Origin: Chloroflexota bacterium
GTDB taxonomy: Bacteria; Chloroflexota; Chloroflexia; Chloroheliales; Chloroheliaceae
DNA: 64,000 nt
Direction of reading: 5' to 3'
NCBI GenBank assembly: GCA_028287745.1
Contig: JAQBPB010000104.1
Coordinates: 1 to 64,000, forward strand
The position numbers were made by a program, and so were the translations under genes. Below, piece after piece: positions 52,442 through 62,087 of the stretch (position 1 is its first letter; the number at the start of each line of letters is the position of its first letter). The notes under the pieces were generated by a model. That model saw only the letters and a list, made by a program, of their open reading frames with translations, was not told the DNA's origin and searched no databases.

Positions 52442-55180
52442 TTAAAGGTCCAGGACTACCTTAAACAGATTTTCGTCGCCCAGGTATTCCTGCTTGAAAC
52501 CTAATTTCTGACTGATGCGCTGCATGTCCTGGTTCTCCGGGTGAATATAACCGATGATACGGCTTAGCTTTTCACTCCGGCCTACATTAATCAACTGCTT
52601 CAATAACTCCGTACCGATGCCGCGCCCCTGGTAAGGGTCGCCCACCAGGCTCGAAAATTCGGCTTCGCTTTTGTTGGAAAGTTTGGTCAAGCGGCTGACC
52701 CCTAATATGGCCGGTTCTCCGGTTACAGGATCGTTTTGCTCGGCAACCAGGGCCATTTCTCGTTCATAATCAATAAAGCAAATTCGAATAAGGCGTTCGT
52801 GGGCGGTTCGCTGGTTCAGGTTGAGCATATGCAGCCAGCGGAAGTAAACGCTGCGTTCCGAAAGGGTCTGGTGGAATTTTACCATTAAAGGTTCGTCTTC
52901 CGGCCGGATGGGCCGGATGATAGTCTGGGCTCCATCTTTGGTCGTCCAGTTTTTAACATACTGGGTCGGGTAGGGCCGGATGGCCGGTTTTGGCAAATCT
53001 TCCTCTTTGACCCCCGGCTCGTGCAAGACTACCCTGGCATCCAGGGCAATAATTCGTTCGGGGGAGGCCAGCAAGGGGTTAATGTCCAGTTCTTTAATCC
53101 AGGGCTGCTCGACTACAAGCTGGCTGAAGCGCACCAGGATTTGTTCAAGGGCCAGTAAGTCGATAGGAGGGCGGCCGCGCACGCCTTTTAAGGCCGTAAA
53201 AATGCGCGTCCGTTCCATCAGGCGGCGGGCCAGGGTAGTCGTAAGCGGCGGCAGGGCCAGGGAACTGTCCCGGTAGACTTCCACCAGTTGCCCGCCGGTC
53301 CCAAAAAGGATTACCGGGCCGAACTGGACATCCAGGCTGCTGCCGACAATCAGTTCATAACCTTCCAGTTTAATCATTGGCTGGACGGTCACGCCCTGGA
53401 AATGTTCGGGGCCAACTTTCTCACTGACAGAGCTTTCGATGGCCTGGTAAGCCTGGCGGACCTCCTCGGCCCCGGCCAGGTTTAAGACCACCCCGCCCAC
53501 ATCGGTTTTGTGGGTAATCGTTTCTGAGAATAGCTTTAGCACTACCGGGTATCCCAGCGCATCCGCGCTTGCCACGGCTTCTTCCAGGCTGGCAGCGGTC
53601 CGCGTTTCGACCGTGGGAATGCCATAGGCGGCCAGGACTTGCTTGGACTCAAATTCGGTCAGGATAGTCCGGCCTTCCTGCCGCACCTTTTGCACGACCT
53701 GGTCTGTCTGTTCCTGGGCTGAAAGGCCGCTTGCCGCGCCGGGCGGCAGGATCGGGGTCTGGTACAGGGTAGCCAGGTTCGAACTGTACTGCCACATATA
53801 ATTAAAGGCCTGGACCGCCGCGTCCGGGTAGGCGAAGGTCGGTATACCCGCGCCATTCAGGATTGCCTCACCGGCGGCCACTACCGGGCCGCCCATCCAG
53901 CTTGCCAGCACCGGTTTTTTTACCGCCGCGGCCTGCTGGCGCAGCAGTTCGGCTGTCATGGTCGGGTCGGTCATCTGCTGGGGCGTGACGATAACCAATA
54001 GGCCGTCGCTGTCCGGGTTGTTAACCGCCACATCGAAAGCGTCGGCGTAGCGTTTGGGGTCGGCATCGCCGAGGATATCCACCGGGTTGCCGTGGCTCCA
54101 GTGTTCCGGCAGTTGCTTGTTATATATTTCAATGGTTTCCGGCGATAGGGTAGCCAGTTCGCCGCCGCCTTCAATTAAAGCGTCCGTTGCCAGGACGCCC
54201 GGCCCCCCGGCGTTGGTCAGGATGGTCAGGCGCGGGCCTTTAGGGCGGGGCTGTTTGTTGAGTACTTCCGCCATCGAGAAAAGCTCCGCGATGCTCTTGA
54301 CCGAAAGGACACCACTGCGCCGGAAAGCCGCTTCCAGCACGTCATAACTACCGGCCAGCGACCCGGTATGTGACGCGGCCGCTTTTGCCGCCGCCTGGGT
54401 CCGGCCGGCTTTGATTACAATAATCGGCTTGGTCAGGGCTACCTCCCGGGCCGCTGAAAGAAATGAGCGGGCGTCGCCAATAGTTTCCATGTAAATAATT
54501 ATGCTTTTGGTCTGGGGGTCGTCGCCCAGGTAGTCAATCAGGTCGCCCCAGTTAACATCGAGCATCGAGCCGATGGAGACAAAGGCGCTAAACCCGACAT
54601 TTTCCCGCAAACTCCAATCGAGGACGGCCGTACAAAGCGCCCCGCTCTGGCTGATGAAGGCGACATTGCCAGGCCGGGCCATCGTCCCGGCAAAGGTAGC
54701 GTTCAGGCCGCTCAATGGACTCATCACACCCAGGCAATTCGGCCCGATAACGCGGATATTGCCTTTAGCCGCTTCTTCCAGGATTTGCCGTTCGAGTTCC
54801 AGACCGGGTTCTCCCGCTTCCTTAAAACCGGCCGAAATGACAATCACCGCTTTTACGCCGGTTGCCGTGCATTCTTTAATGAGGCCCGGCACCGTTTTGG
54901 CCGGGGTACAGATGACCGCCAGGTCCACCTGGTCGGGAATAGCCGCAATCGATGCATAGGCCTTGACGCCGAGAACATTTGGCCGCTTGGGGTTCACCGG
55001 GAAGACCGTCCCACCAAAAGGATTGCTAATCAAATTCCACAGGACCGCCCGGCCAACACTCCCGGCTTTTTCGGTTGCCCCGATTACCGCTACCGAGCGA
55101 GGCGCAAAAAAAGAATCCATTGAGTGATTGGAGCCATAGCGCAAAACATTAGCCGAAGTAATGTGCAATTGTTCAGTCAA
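52442..55180 (-). CDS. ADP-forming acyl-CoA synthetase fused to a GNAT acetyltransferase (Pat-like)
   Basis: This 912-residue protein has four modules. The CoA-binding domain (residues about 22-150) begins [21 protein letters not shown] succinyl-CoA-synthetase-like flavodoxin domain (about 170-470) contains the phospho-His motif ASHTGSLAG. An ATP-grasp domain (about 500-735) carries [17 protein letters not shown]. The C-terminal GNAT domain (about 760-912) has [17 protein letters not shown]. The order is that of protein lysine acetyltransferase Pat of Escherichia coli and Salmonella, in which the synthetase part is inactive. Here the phospho-His motif is intact, so synthesis of acyl-CoA may also work. 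The start is TTG 55178-55180 after AAGGAAAAGAAA. Confidence 0.88.
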   Translation of the reverse strand: MTEQLHITSANVLRYGSNHSMDSFFAPRSVAVIGATEKAGSVGRAVLWNLISNPFGGTVFPVNPKRPNVLGVKAYASIAAIPDQVDLAVICTPAKTVPGLIKECTATGVKAVIVISAGFKEAGEPGLELERQILEEAAKGNIRVIGPNCLGVMSPLSGLNATFAGTMARPGNVAFISQSGALCTAVLDWSLRENVGFSAFVSIGSMLDVNWGDLIDYLGDDPQTKSIIIYMETIGDARSFLSAAREVALTKPIIVIKAGRTQAAAKAAASHTGSLAGSYDVLEAAFRRSGVLSVKSIAELFSMAEVLNKQPRPKGPRLTILTNAGGPGVLATDALIEGGGELATLSPETIEIYNKQLPEHWSHGNPVDILGDADPKRYADAFDVAVNNPDSDGLLVIVTPQQMTDPTMTAELLRQQAAAVKKPVLASWMGGPVVAAGEAILNGAGIPTFAYPDAAVQAFNYMWQYSSNLATLYQTPILPPGAASGLSAQEQTDQVVQKVRQEGRTILTEFESKQVLAAYGIPTVETRTAASLEEAVASADALGYPVVLKLFSETITHKTDVGGVVLNLAGAEEVRQAYQAIESSVSEKVGPEHFQGVTVQPMIKLEGYELIVGSSLDVQFGPVILFGTGGQLVEVYRDSSLALPPLTTTLARRLMERTRIFTALKGVRGRPPIDLLALEQILVRFSQLVVEQPWIKELDINPLLASPERIIALDARVVLHEPGVKEEDLPKPAIRPYPTQYVKNWTTKDGAQTIIRPIRPEDEPLMVKFHQTLSERSVYFRWLHMLNLNQRTAHERLIRICFIDYEREMALVAEQNDPVTGEPAILGVSRLTKLSNKSEAEFSSLVGDPYQGRGIGTELLKQLINVGRSEKLSRIIGYIHPENQDMQRISQKLGFKQEYLGDENLFKVVLDL

Positions 55181-55711
55181 TTTCTTTTCCTTTCCAGTTC
55201 AAAAGGGGTCGCATAAATTAAATATTTCCCCCAGGGTGGTCAGGCTTTCAGGCCCTCTTTTCGTTGATTCTTGAATAAGCGATGTTCGATGTGTGCAGCG
55301 CGAAGCGCGTGATAAGCCAATCTAACCGGTTTAGCTTGAAATAAATAGAGGTGCGGATAGTTAAAGGAAATTGAGTAGATAGATAAAGTGCGAAAACTCC
55401 GGATGTACTGTTTACGAAAGAATGGAATAGGCCGTGTAGTATAAAATCACCGGATCAACCAGATTATAGCAGGATTCAGGCCGGGTAATAAACCGTTGTG
55501 CCAATTCCGGCAGCCCGTCAATAAATTTTAAAATTCTTAAGAAAAGATATTGACAATCCTGGCATGCGGCTTTAAAGTAGAATTAATCAGAATATATAAT
55601 ATTTTCTGAATATTTATTCCAGCTAAATAAAATCAAAACGAATAGAGCTTTTGCCAATTGAGAAACAGGTGCAAACAGCCCTCTGGTCATTGAAGACTTA
55701 AAGGAGAAATT
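55181..55711. other. Non-coding region upstream of the sugar locus
   Basis: No gene is supported. It contains a consensus-quality promoter at 55550-55578 and, just after it, an AT-rich near-palindrome (55588-55608). A short GCGCGAAGCGCG hairpin lies near 55300. The left edge carries the Shine-Dalgarno and promoter region of the minus-strand acyl-CoA synthetase gene. Confidence 0.55.
55550..55578 (+). promoter_or_regulatory. Sigma-70-type promoter of the glycoside hydrolase locus
   Basis: A perfect TTGACA (55550-55555), 17-base spacer and TAAAGT (55573-55578). The spacer contains GCATGC. The near-palindrome around AATATATAATATT at 55588-55608, just downstream, could be an operator for the SorC-type regulator encoded in the locus. 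Confidence 0.6.
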
Positions 55712-57247
55712 ATGTTAGCTCACCCCTGGCGCGAGTGCGAAATCACGCTTGCGGCGGAAGGCGATTATTCCAATCCCTATACCGAAGTGGAAGTCTGGGC
55801 TGAATTTATGCACACCAGCGGCGTTAAGCTGGTACGACCGGCTTTCTGGGATGGCGGGCGCGACTGGAAGGTCCGGTTTGCCTCGACCCTGGATGAGGGC
55901 ACCTGGACCTGGCAAAGTTTTAGTTCAGTCGAGGATACCGGTCTGGCCGGACAATCCGGCCAGCTTGAAGTTGAGGGCGGACCGGTCACGGACAACCGTT
56001 TCTACCGGAGCGGTTTCTGGCGGATGTCACCCGGCAAGCGCAACCTGGTCCACGCCGACGGCACCCCGGCCCTGCTGGCAGGTGATACTGCCTGGGCCTT
56101 GCCCTGGCGCGCGACCGAAGAACAATGCCGCATTTACGCGGCCGACCGCCATAGCAAAGGCTTTAACGCGGTCCTGTTGATGAGCGTCCAACCGGATATG
56201 CATGCCCGGGGGCCGCGTGACCGCACCGTTGACGAAGGGTTCGATGTCGGCTTTGAGGATTTGCAGGATGGGCATATCAACCAGTTGAACCCGGCTTATT
56301 TTCAATATTTCGACCGGCTAAGTACTATTCTGATTGACCACGAAATTGTGCCGGTACTACAGCCCGTCTTTCACGGTTTCGGCTGGAAAGGTCTGAGTGT
56401 GGCCGGGCCGGTCGTGCCGCCCCAGGAATACGCGCGTTACTGCCGCTACCTGGTGGCCCGTTACGGTGCCCGCCCGGCGATATACCTGGTAGGCGCGGAC
56501 GGTTCGGGCTATGACCCGCAGGTGCCGCAGGGCGGTGCGGAGATTGAAACCTGGGATGCCTATCACCAACCGGCGGGAATCCATTATCGCCCTCACGCCG
56601 ATAACCAGGCCTGGCAGTCTGAAAGCTGGCTGGACTTTCAATGGTGCCAGACCGGCCACATTGGGGAACATATCCCCGAACGGGTGGCCGATATGTGGCG
56701 CAATACCCCGGTCAAGGCCGTAGCGAACGGCGAACCGAGTTATGAAAATACCCGCAAGACCGGCATGGCCGGTGGCTGGTGGCAGGGCCATGAAGCCTGG
56801 TCCAACCTGTGCGCGGGCGGCACAATGGGCGTGGTCTACGGCGCGGGCAGCCTGTGGCAGTGGAGCCTGCGCCCGAACGAAACGGGCCAGAGTACCTACT
56901 TCCTGGCCGAGAACGCCGGTTGGCGGGAAGCCCTGGATTTCGAAGGCTCGCGCTATATCGGCCTTATTCCAAAAATATTGGATGGCTTGCCCTTCACCGA
57001 CATGGCACCAAACTGGCAGGTGACGTTGGGACGGCGCGGCCTGCTGGTGCCGGGCAAGTTGTTTATCGGTTACCAGGAAGCGGGCGGCCAATTGCGGTTG
57101 TTCGGCGACCAGGTGCCGCTTGACTACCGGGTGGTTGACCCGCGCACCGGAGAGGTGCTGCAAGAAGGCAGGCGGACCTCTGCCAGCGATCCAATCAACG
57201 ATGAGGGCGGGGCCCCACGGGTCTATATTTGTTACAACGCCGGGTAG
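55712..57247 (+). CDS. DUF5060/DUF4038-type glycoside hydrolase (GH140/apiosidase-like)
   Basis: This 511-residue protein has an N-terminal beta-sandwich (DUF5060-like, about 1-95, with [18 protein letters not shown]) and a catalytic TIM barrel of the DUF4038 group (about 105-440). It contains [58 protein letters not shown] with a candidate catalytic Glu, and [17 protein letters not shown]-terminal beta domain closes it. The family includes apiosidases acting on plant-cell-wall or glycoside substrates. No signal peptide is seen, so it should act on imported sugars. ATG 55712 follows AAAGGAGAAATT. The regulator and beta-glucosidase genes follow. Confidence 0.82.
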   Translation: MLAHPWRECEITLAAEGDYSNPYTEVEVWAEFMHTSGVKLVRPAFWDGGRDWKVRFASTLDEGTWTWQSFSSVEDTGLAGQSGQLEVEGGPVTDNRFYRSGFWRMSPGKRNLVHADGTPALLAGDTAWALPWRATEEQCRIYAADRHSKGFNAVLLMSVQPDMHARGPRDRTVDEGFDVGFEDLQDGHINQLNPAYFQYFDRLSTILIDHEIVPVLQPVFHGFGWKGLSVAGPVVPPQEYARYCRYLVARYGARPAIYLVGADGSGYDPQVPQGGAEIETWDAYHQPAGIHYRPHADNQAWQSESWLDFQWCQTGHIGEHIPERVADMWRNTPVKAVANGEPSYENTRKTGMAGGWWQGHEAWSNLCAGGTMGVVYGAGSLWQWSLRPNETGQSTYFLAENAGWREALDFEGSRYIGLIPKILDGLPFTDMAPNWQVTLGRRGLLVPGKLFIGYQEAGGQLRLFGDQVPLDYRVVDPRTGEVLQEGRRTSASDPINDEGGAPRVYICYNAG

Positions 57248-57259
57248 CCGTCAAGTCCC

Positions 57260-57304
57260 GGGTCCCGGTCCGGCTGTTTAAACTTTCGGGGCCGGGACCC
57301 TTTA
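57260..57304 (+). terminator. Hairpin between the hydrolase and regulator genes
   Basis: GGGTCCCGG/CCGGGACCC stem with a 23-base loop, followed by TTTACC. The weak T-tail suggests partial termination or transcript processing inside the operon. Confidence 0.5.
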
Positions 57305-57340
57305 CCAGACCCTCATAGAGCGCAAGGAGTAAAGTAACCA

Positions 57341-58321
57341 ATGGCGCGGAAAGACGAACTTCGCCTGCTGACAAAAGTCGCTCACCTCTATTACGAGCAG
57401 GACCTAACTCAGCCTGATATAGCCGCTCAACTTGACCTATCGCAGGCTACCGTTTCGCGCCTGCTTAAAAAGGCTAAAAAGGAAAAGATTATCCGCATCA
57501 CGGTCAATGTGCCGTACGGCACTTATCCCGAGTTGGAGGAAAATCTACAGAAGACTTACGGGCTTAAAGAAGCGGTCGTGGTTGACTCCCTTGAAAATAA
57601 TGATATGGTATTACGAGACCTGGGCGCGGCAGCGGCTTTTTACCTCGAAACAACTTTGCACCCCAACGATGTAATAGGCATTTCTTCCTGGAGTTCGACC
57701 CTGATGGCAATGGTAGATGCGATGCAAGCGCTCAACCGCCCTTCTCAGATCCAGGTACTGCAAATCCTGGGTGGCCTGGGCAGCCCTTCGGCCGGGATTT
57801 ATGCCAGCCGTTTAATCGGGCGCCTGGCCGACCGGGTGCGCGGCGAGGCGGTCCTGCTGCCGGTGCCGGGCATAGTCGGCTCGCCTGATGCAGTGCCTAT
57901 CTTTATGGAAGACCGCTATGTGCAGCAGGCCCTCTCCCTGTTTGACCAGGTGAGTGTGGCCCTGGTCGGGATTGGTTCGGTGGAACCCTCCGGGCTGCTG
58001 GCGAGTAGCGGTAATATTTTCTCCCCGGAAGAATTGTGCATGCTGCGCGAGGCCGGGGCGGTCGGTGATATCTGCCTGCGCTTTTTCGACCGTACCGGCA
58101 ACCCGGTATTAACTCCGCTCAACGACCGGGTAATCGGTATGGGACTGGACCAATTGTGCAAGGTGAAAAGGGCCGTTGGGATTGCCGGGGGGCCGCGCAA
58201 ACTTAATGCTGTCCGGGGAGCCTTAAAAGGGCGGTTGGTTAATGTCCTCATAACCGACCGCTTCACCGCCGAAAATTTGCTTCAGGATACGTGCGGCGAG
58301 TCTGGTAATAATATTGCCTGA
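57341..58321 (+). CDS. SorC/DeoR-type sugar-binding transcriptional regulator
   Basis: This 326-residue protein has an N-terminal HTH (residues about 18-40: DLTQPDIAAQLDLSQATVSR, then LLKKAKKEKII) and a large effector domain of the sugar-isomerase-like fold (about 60-320). ILGGLGSPSAGIYASRLIGR, FDQVSVALVGIGSVEPSG and GDICLRFFDRTGNPV are typical of SorC/CggR relatives, which sense phosphorylated sugars. Placement between the GH140-like and GH3 genes, 53-94 bp apart, indicates it controls this locus. Its operator may be the AT-rich near-palindrome at 55588-55608. Confidence 0.9.
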   Translation: MARKDELRLLTKVAHLYYEQDLTQPDIAAQLDLSQATVSRLLKKAKKEKIIRITVNVPYGTYPELEENLQKTYGLKEAVVVDSLENNDMVLRDLGAAAAFYLETTLHPNDVIGISSWSSTLMAMVDAMQALNRPSQIQVLQILGGLGSPSAGIYASRLIGRLADRVRGEAVLLPVPGIVGSPDAVPIFMEDRYVQQALSLFDQVSVALVGIGSVEPSGLLASSGNIFSPEELCMLREAGAVGDICLRFFDRTGNPVLTPLNDRVIGMGLDQLCKVKRAVGIAGGPRKLNAVRGALKGRLVNVLITDRFTAENLLQDTCGESGNNIA

Positions 58322-58373
58322 AAACCACGTAGTTTTTCAGCCTGGCCCTCACAAAAAGAAATGAGAGAAAGCC

Positions 58374-60626
58374 ATGAATGAAGTTTTTGAAAATCAAATA
58401 GCCGATTTAATCCGGCAGTTGACCCTGGAAGAAAAGATTGCCCTGACCATTGGCCGCGATTTCTGGAGCACCAATGAAGTAGCCCGGTTGGGCATTCCCG
58501 CTATTACGCTCACTGATGGCCCGCACGGGGTACGTAAAGCGTTTCAGGGTAATGAAATCGGCATTGGCAACTCCATCCCGGCCACCTGTTTTCCAACGGC
58601 TGTCTCGCTGGCTTCTTCCTGGGATACCGGGTTGGCGGAAGAAGTCGGCCAGGCTCTTGGCAAGGAGTCCCAGGCTTTGGATGTCCAGGTGCTGCTTGGT
58701 CCGGGGGTTAATATCAAAAGGACGCCGGTGGGCGGCCGGAATTTTGAGTATTTTTCGGAAGACCCGCTTTTGTCGGGTGAGATGGGCGCGGCCTGGGTCA
58801 ACGGGGTCCAGAGCCAGGGTGTGGGCACCTCGCTTAAGCACTACGCCTGTAATAACCAGGAATCGGAACGCATGTCAATCAGTTCCGAAGTCGACCAGCG
58901 CACTTTACGCGAAATCTACCTGGCGGCTTTTGAAAAGGTCGTCAAAAAGGCCCAGCCCTGGACGATTATGACCGCTTATAATAAGGTGAACGGCATTTTT
59001 GCCTCCGAGCATCCCCAGTTGTTAAAGCAGATTTTAAAAGAAGAATGGGGCTTTGAAGGGGTGGCTCTTTCCGATTGGGGCGCGGTCAACGAAAAACCAA
59101 AAGGGCTGGTAGCCGGTCTGGACCTGGAAATGCCCGGCCCGTCTAATAATCATACTGAAAAACTGCTAAAGTCCGTCGAAGCGGGCGAGTTGCCGGAAGC
59201 GGTAATTGATGGCGCGGTTCGCCGGGTGCTGCAAATGGTCCTGCGGGCTACCGCCAGCCGCCAGCCGGGTGCCACCTTTGACCAGGCAGCCCATCACGCC
59301 CTGGCCCGTAAGGCAGCCGCCGAATCGATAGTTCTACTGAAAAATGAAGAAGATTTTCTACCGCTCGACCCGGCCGGTTTAAGCTCGGTAGCGGTCCTGG
59401 GCCAGTTTGCCGCCCAACCGCGCTACCAGGGGGCCGGTAGTTCTAAAGTGGTGCCTACCAGGCTTGATATACCCTTAACCGAACTGACCGGCTGGTTAGG
59501 TGAGGCGGTTAAAGTTACTTACGCGGACGGTTATGACGAAACCAACAGTATTGACGAGAAACTGATAAGCGAGGCTGTCGAACAGGCCCGCCAGGCCCAG
59601 GTGGCGATTATCCTGGCCGGGCTGCCTGCCTCTTTCGAGTCGGAGGGCTTCGACCGGACCCATATTTACCTGCCGGAGAGCCATAACCGCCTGATTGAAG
59701 AGGTTTGCAAGGTCCAGCCCAATACGGTCCTGGTCTTACAAAACGGTTCGGTAGTGGCTATGCCCTGGCTTGCCGGGCCGAAAGCCATTCTTGAAGCCGG
59801 GTTGGGCGGCCAGGCCGTTGGCGGCGCGATTGTGGATGTTTTATCCGGACAGGTAAATCCCAGCGGCAAGCTGGCCGAAACTTTCCCCCTGAAGTTAGAG
59901 GATACCCCGGCCTTTCTGAACTTCCCCGGTGAGGCGGGCGAGGTCCGTTACGGTGAAGGGCTTTTTGTGGGCTACCGCTATTACGACAAAAGGCAGGTTA
60001 AGCCGCTTTTCCCATTCGGTTACGGCCTATCCTATACCACCTTTGAATATAGCGGGATTGCGCTTAGCAAAAACACCACCCAGGCGGGAGAAACCCTGGA
60101 GGTCCGGGTAACTTTGCGCAATAGTGGAGCGCGGGCCGGGAAAGAGGTGGTCCAAATATATGTCCGGCCCCTCGAGTCTGGCTATACCCGGCCTACCCGC
60201 GATTTAAAAGCTTTCGCCAAGGTCGAGCTGCAGCCGGGCGAGACTAAAGAGGTCAGCCTGAACTTACAAGAGCGTGACTTTATGGTCTTTGATAGCGAAC
60301 GGCAAGCCTGGCGCATGGAAGGCGGGCGCTATCAGATTGAAGCCGGTGGTTCTTGTGAGCAGCCCGCCCAGAAGGTTGACGTAACGGTTATAGAGGACCC
60401 GCAGTCGGCCCGGCGCCGGTTTAGCCGGGCCACCTTGCTAAAGCACGTTATCGAGGATGAAGCCGGGCGGGCCGCCGCGATTGAGTTGTTTGCCGGAAGC
60501 CGGGTCGCCAACTGGTTGACCGGCACCGATGAAATGTTTTTAGCCATCCCGATTTTCAAGACCGCCTCGCTCGGCGGCATTTCGGAAGAAGCCATTGATA
60601 ATCTTATCGCCAATCTGAACCGTTAA
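58374..60626 (+). CDS. Glycoside hydrolase family 3 beta-glucosidase
   Basis: This 750-residue enzyme cleaves beta-linked glucosides or xylosides. The GH3 N-domain includes EEKIALTIGRDFWST, TLTDGPHGVRK, GPGVNIKRTPVGGRNFEYFS and LKHYACNNQE, with nucleophile Asp in GVALSDWGAV (about residue 233). The GH3 C-domain follows with AAESIVLLKNEEDFLPLDP and DRTHIYLPESHN. A fibronectin-III-like domain contains FPFGYGLSYTTFEY and RPTRDLKAFAKVELQPGE. The C-terminal 80 residues form a helical tail. It has no signal peptide, so it acts inside the cell. It is the last gene of the sugar locus. Confidence 0.93.
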   Translation: MNEVFENQIADLIRQLTLEEKIALTIGRDFWSTNEVARLGIPAITLTDGPHGVRKAFQGNEIGIGNSIPATCFPTAVSLASSWDTGLAEEVGQALGKESQALDVQVLLGPGVNIKRTPVGGRNFEYFSEDPLLSGEMGAAWVNGVQSQGVGTSLKHYACNNQESERMSISSEVDQRTLREIYLAAFEKVVKKAQPWTIMTAYNKVNGIFASEHPQLLKQILKEEWGFEGVALSDWGAVNEKPKGLVAGLDLEMPGPSNNHTEKLLKSVEAGELPEAVIDGAVRRVLQMVLRATASRQPGATFDQAAHHALARKAAAESIVLLKNEEDFLPLDPAGLSSVAVLGQFAAQPRYQGAGSSKVVPTRLDIPLTELTGWLGEAVKVTYADGYDETNSIDEKLISEAVEQARQAQVAIILAGLPASFESEGFDRTHIYLPESHNRLIEEVCKVQPNTVLVLQNGSVVAMPWLAGPKAILEAGLGGQAVGGAIVDVLSGQVNPSGKLAETFPLKLEDTPAFLNFPGEAGEVRYGEGLFVGYRYYDKRQVKPLFPFGYGLSYTTFEYSGIALSKNTTQAGETLEVRVTLRNSGARAGKEVVQIYVRPLESGYTRPTRDLKAFAKVELQPGETKEVSLNLQERDFMVFDSERQAWRMEGGRYQIEAGGSCEQPAQKVDVTVIEDPQSARRRFSRATLLKHVIEDEAGRAAAIELFAGSRVANWLTGTDEMFLAIPIFKTASLGGISEEAIDNLIANLNR

Positions 60627-60681
60627 GTTCAAGCGGGAGGGCGGCAGCATTATTAGTTTTGCGGAAAACCGCACCTACAGC

Positions 60682-60721
60682 AAAGCGGCGCAAGCTTCGC
60701 GGGTAATGGCTTTTTTTACCC
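60682..60721 (+). terminator. Possible terminator after the GH3 gene
   Basis: AAAGC.../GCTTTTTTT with a competing GGGTAA/TTACCC hairpin (60701-60721). The T-run is good but the stem is short, so the call is tentative. Confidence 0.35.
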
Positions 60722-60742
60722 ACTTAAGCCTGCGCCTTTTTA

Positions 60743-60777
60743 GTTGAATTTACTCAATTACCGCTCCAAAATTCAAC
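60743..60777. promoter_or_regulatory. Inverted repeat, possible operator
   Basis: GTTGAATTT and AAATTCAAC form a perfect 9-bp inverted repeat with a 17-base spacer, ending 12 bases before an extended -10 element (TGATATAAT, 60789-60797). The position fits an operator of the beta-propeller gene. Confidence 0.4.
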
Positions 60778-60788
60778 GCCTGGTTTTG

Positions 60789-60797
60789 TGATATAAT
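60789..60797 (+). promoter_or_regulatory. Extended -10 promoter
   Basis: TGATATAAT, 69 bases upstream of the ATG at 60866. No strong -35 is present. Confidence 0.45.
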
Positions 60798-60865
60798 CTA
60801 AAGCCAATCAGCCGGGAAAACTCGCAGGGCAGGTTGCCCAAACTTCAAACAGGATTTTTTACTAA

Positions 60866-61894
60866 ATGAGAAATCATTACATTATCATCGGGACAATTCT
60901 TGGGCTGGGATTGCTCGGTGTAATCCTTATACTGGTAACTACTCCTTCCAGGTCCGCCACCGGTCCGGCCGGGAGTACTACCGCAACGCCTGACCGGGGC
61001 GAAAATATACGTGGCAGCAGTATTGACGGGCAAATCATTTTTAGCCGCCAGGGTTTTTTATGGTCGTGGCGCGGTGACAAAGCCGCCCGGCTGCCGGTTG
61101 AGCCGGGAGCCTCGACGGTGCGCGACCAGAGCATAAAGCTTATCCAGCCTGCTATTTCGCAAGATGGCGCAAAACTGGCTTTTATCCGGGTAGATGAAAC
61201 TTTCTCCGACCTGTGGGTGGCTAACTCCGATGGCACTAACGCCCGGAATTTAACCAATTATAAAGGTAGCGGCACTCCGCGCTCCCCGGGTTTCATCGGT
61301 TCGTCGCTCTGGGCTTTCAGCCCGGCCTGGTCGCCCACTGGTACGGAACTTGCGTTTTTGAGTGATGTAGGGACCGATGACCTGGCTTTGTGGACGACCG
61401 GTTCAAGTAGTTTCAGCCGCCGGGCGATAAGCAAGCTGGCGGTTGGGCAGGGCGGAATGCTACGGCCAAGCTACGGCCCCCAGGGTAACCAGTTTGTAGT
61501 GGCCGCCTTTGAAAACGGTAAATCCCAGGTATATAGTATTAATGGGACAGCCGGTACGAATACCAAATTGACCAATGTACCGGATGGAGCTTACGACCCG
61601 GTAATGTCGCCGGACGGCAACTTTATCGCTTATATTGCTCGTAAAGGCAATTCAAGCGAACTATGGGTAATGCGGGCTGATGGCAGCGGCCCGGTGCTGC
61701 TAAACAACCAGGCCAGCCGTTACCCGGCATGGGCGCCGGACAGTAAAAAGCTAGCATTTTTGGCAATCAAGGAGGGTAGTTTTGAAATATTTACCCTCAA
61801 GCTTAAAGCGGATGGCACCCCGGACGGTGGTTCCCAGCAGCTTAGTGAAAAAGCCAAACTAGATGGTTCCAGTGGGATAACCTGGGGCCGCTAA
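60866..61894 (+). CDS. Membrane-anchored TolB/PD40-type beta-propeller protein
   Basis: This 342-residue protein has one N-terminal helix (YIIIGTILGLGLLGVILILV) that anchors it, then a short Ser/Thr/Gly-rich linker. About five to six PD40/WD40-like repeats follow, each with the phrases LAFIRVDETFSDLWVANSDG, MSPDGNFIAYIARKGN and LWVMRADGSGPVLLN. Such periplasm-facing propellers act as binding scaffolds or enzymes. No catalytic residue can be named, so it is annotated by fold. The gene has its own promoter with a nearby inverted repeat and precedes the GT9 gene by about 190 bp. Confidence 0.8.
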   Translation: MRNHYIIIGTILGLGLLGVILILVTTPSRSATGPAGSTTATPDRGENIRGSSIDGQIIFSRQGFLWSWRGDKAARLPVEPGASTVRDQSIKLIQPAISQDGAKLAFIRVDETFSDLWVANSDGTNARNLTNYKGSGTPRSPGFIGSSLWAFSPAWSPTGTELAFLSDVGTDDLALWTTGSSSFSRRAISKLAVGQGGMLRPSYGPQGNQFVVAAFENGKSQVYSINGTAGTNTKLTNVPDGAYDPVMSPDGNFIAYIARKGNSSELWVMRADGSGPVLLNNQASRYPAWAPDSKKLAFLAIKEGSFEIFTLKLKADGTPDGGSQQLSEKAKLDGSSGITWGR

Positions 61895-61951
61895 AACTTG
61901 AAGTTGCCTGAAATAATTAGTCTAAAGTAGGAAGTTTTTGGCAGGCGGAGT

Positions 61952-61960
61952 TGCTATAAT
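61952..61960 (+). promoter_or_regulatory. Extended -10 promoter of the GT9 gene
   Basis: TGCTATAAT is identical to the sigma-factor gene element at 27319. It lies 127 bases upstream of the GTG at 62088. Confidence 0.45.
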
Positions 61961-62087
61961 TTATAGAATGCCAGAAAAACGTGGCTAACTACACCGCAGT
62001 AAAGTCTAACTCCAGGCCAGGGCTTATTGATTGAATTGAAGGACAGGACCGGTTTTTGGGTGCTACGGTCGAAGGGAAAATGATAGC

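Noticed and set aside
55295-55312. GCGCGAAGCGCG hairpin as a terminator of the acyl-CoA synthetase gene
   Set aside because: It lies upstream of that minus-strand gene, not downstream, and has no T-tract.
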